From Spirochaeta sp. (lineage in GTDB: Bacteria > Spirochaetota > Spirochaetia > DSM-2461), in contig DAOVYP010000191.1 of assembly GCA_030635565.1 (NCBI GenBank), positions 1 to 5,261 on the forward strand: a stretch of DNA of 5,261 bases, read 5' to 3'. Numbering within the stretch: the first letter of the stretch is position 1; every line of letters begins with the position of its first letter. A program made the position numbers and the translations under genes. The notes below the pieces were generated by a model, which was not told where the DNA came from, did not search any database, and was given only the letters and a program-made list of their open reading frames with translations. Positions 5,200-5,261 of the stretch are shown here, piece by piece.

Positions 5200-5261
5200 T
5201 AACGCAGCCAGAAATACAGAATCAGACCCACCGCGATGACAATTAGGGCGCTTAAGGTCCA
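5199..5261 (-). CDS. C-terminal end of a membrane protein (cut by window edge)
   Basis: On the minus strand, the last 20 codons of a frame open to the window edge read WTLSALIVIAV, then GLILYFWLR, then TAG at 5201-5199. This is one hydrophobic span of about 17 residues closed by Trp-Leu-Arg, typical of a C-terminal transmembrane helix or tail anchor. Too little is present for a family name. The gene converges on the PEGA/barrel gene, and the two are separated only by the palindromic element, whose right repeat supplies the last base of this stop codon. Reality of the gene is inferred from the open frame, its membrane-helix composition and the mirrored stop at the element boundary. Confidence 0.55.
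   Translation of the reverse strand, partial: WTLSALIVIAVGLILYFWLR

Noticed and set aside
4996..5202. A 68-codon plus-strand frame with a GTG start spanning the palindromic element
   Set aside because: It begins inside the terminal repeat and stops in the other, so it only reports that one frame of the element lacks stops. The product (RCPGYLVTRRFGNTMQ...) has no recognisable fold or motif, although a GGAG at 4982-4985 lies 10 nt upstream.
4991..5204. Integron attC recombination site, suggested by GTTAG and CTAAC at the ends
   Set aside because: In attC sites the outer ends read RYYYAAC first and GTTRRRY last. Here the order is reversed, and GTTAGTG does not fit GTTRRRY.
4991..5204. Rho-independent bidirectional terminator for the convergent genes
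   Set aside because: The arms are 176 nt apart and no T run follows either arm. The arrangement suits a transposable or structured element better.

Overview
The window looks like a moderately GC-rich chromosomal segment from a free-living spirochaete (Spirochaeta, Alkalispirochaeta or Sediminispirochaeta type, rather than a low-GC host-associated Borrelia). This rests on the N-terminus of a protein resembling the spirochaete-restricted spiro-SPASM radical-SAM family at the left edge, and on a secreted protein with a YRGISLGM...SWFNYRG...LERPLTVKY pattern that I associate with Treponema relatives. The taxonomic call comes from remembered families, not from a search.

Layout. (1) 1-259, minus strand: start of the spiro-SPASM-like gene, cut by the window edge. 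(2) 326-2271, plus strand: a compact three-gene operon of a small lipoprotein, xseA and xseB. The gaps are 6 nt and a 4-nt ATGA overlap. XseA and XseB are the two subunits of exonuclease VII; the catalytic residues D155, R205, H238 and D241 of XseA are all present at the E. coli numbering. (3) 3285-2268, minus strand: a secreted protein of unknown function followed, with an 11-nt overlap, by a DUF192 lipoprotein. This pair runs tail to tail into xseB, and the two stop codons overlap by 4 nt. (4) 3368-4996, plus strand: a large secreted protein with a signal peptide, two PEGA-like beta domains, a FlgD-like Ig domain and a C-terminal region resembling an outer-membrane beta-barrel. (5) 5199-5261, minus strand: the last 20 codons of another gene, ending in a hydrophobic helix.

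The most unusual part is the 204 bp between the last two, convergent genes (4996-5199). It has 14-bp terminal inverted repeats (13 of 14 matching), is flanked by TA on both sides, and can fold into a long interrupted hairpin with a perfect 11-bp inner stem. Removing it with one TA restores CGTTAACG, in which both neighbouring genes would end in Arg-TAA with a 4-nt stop overlap. That is the same arrangement seen intact at xseB/DUF192. The simplest reading is a small non-autonomous transposable element (MITE-like, TA target as in IS630/Tc1-mariner) inserted exactly between two interlocked stop codons, with its terminal G turning TAA into TAG on both sides. A structured RNA inside it is possible but unproven.
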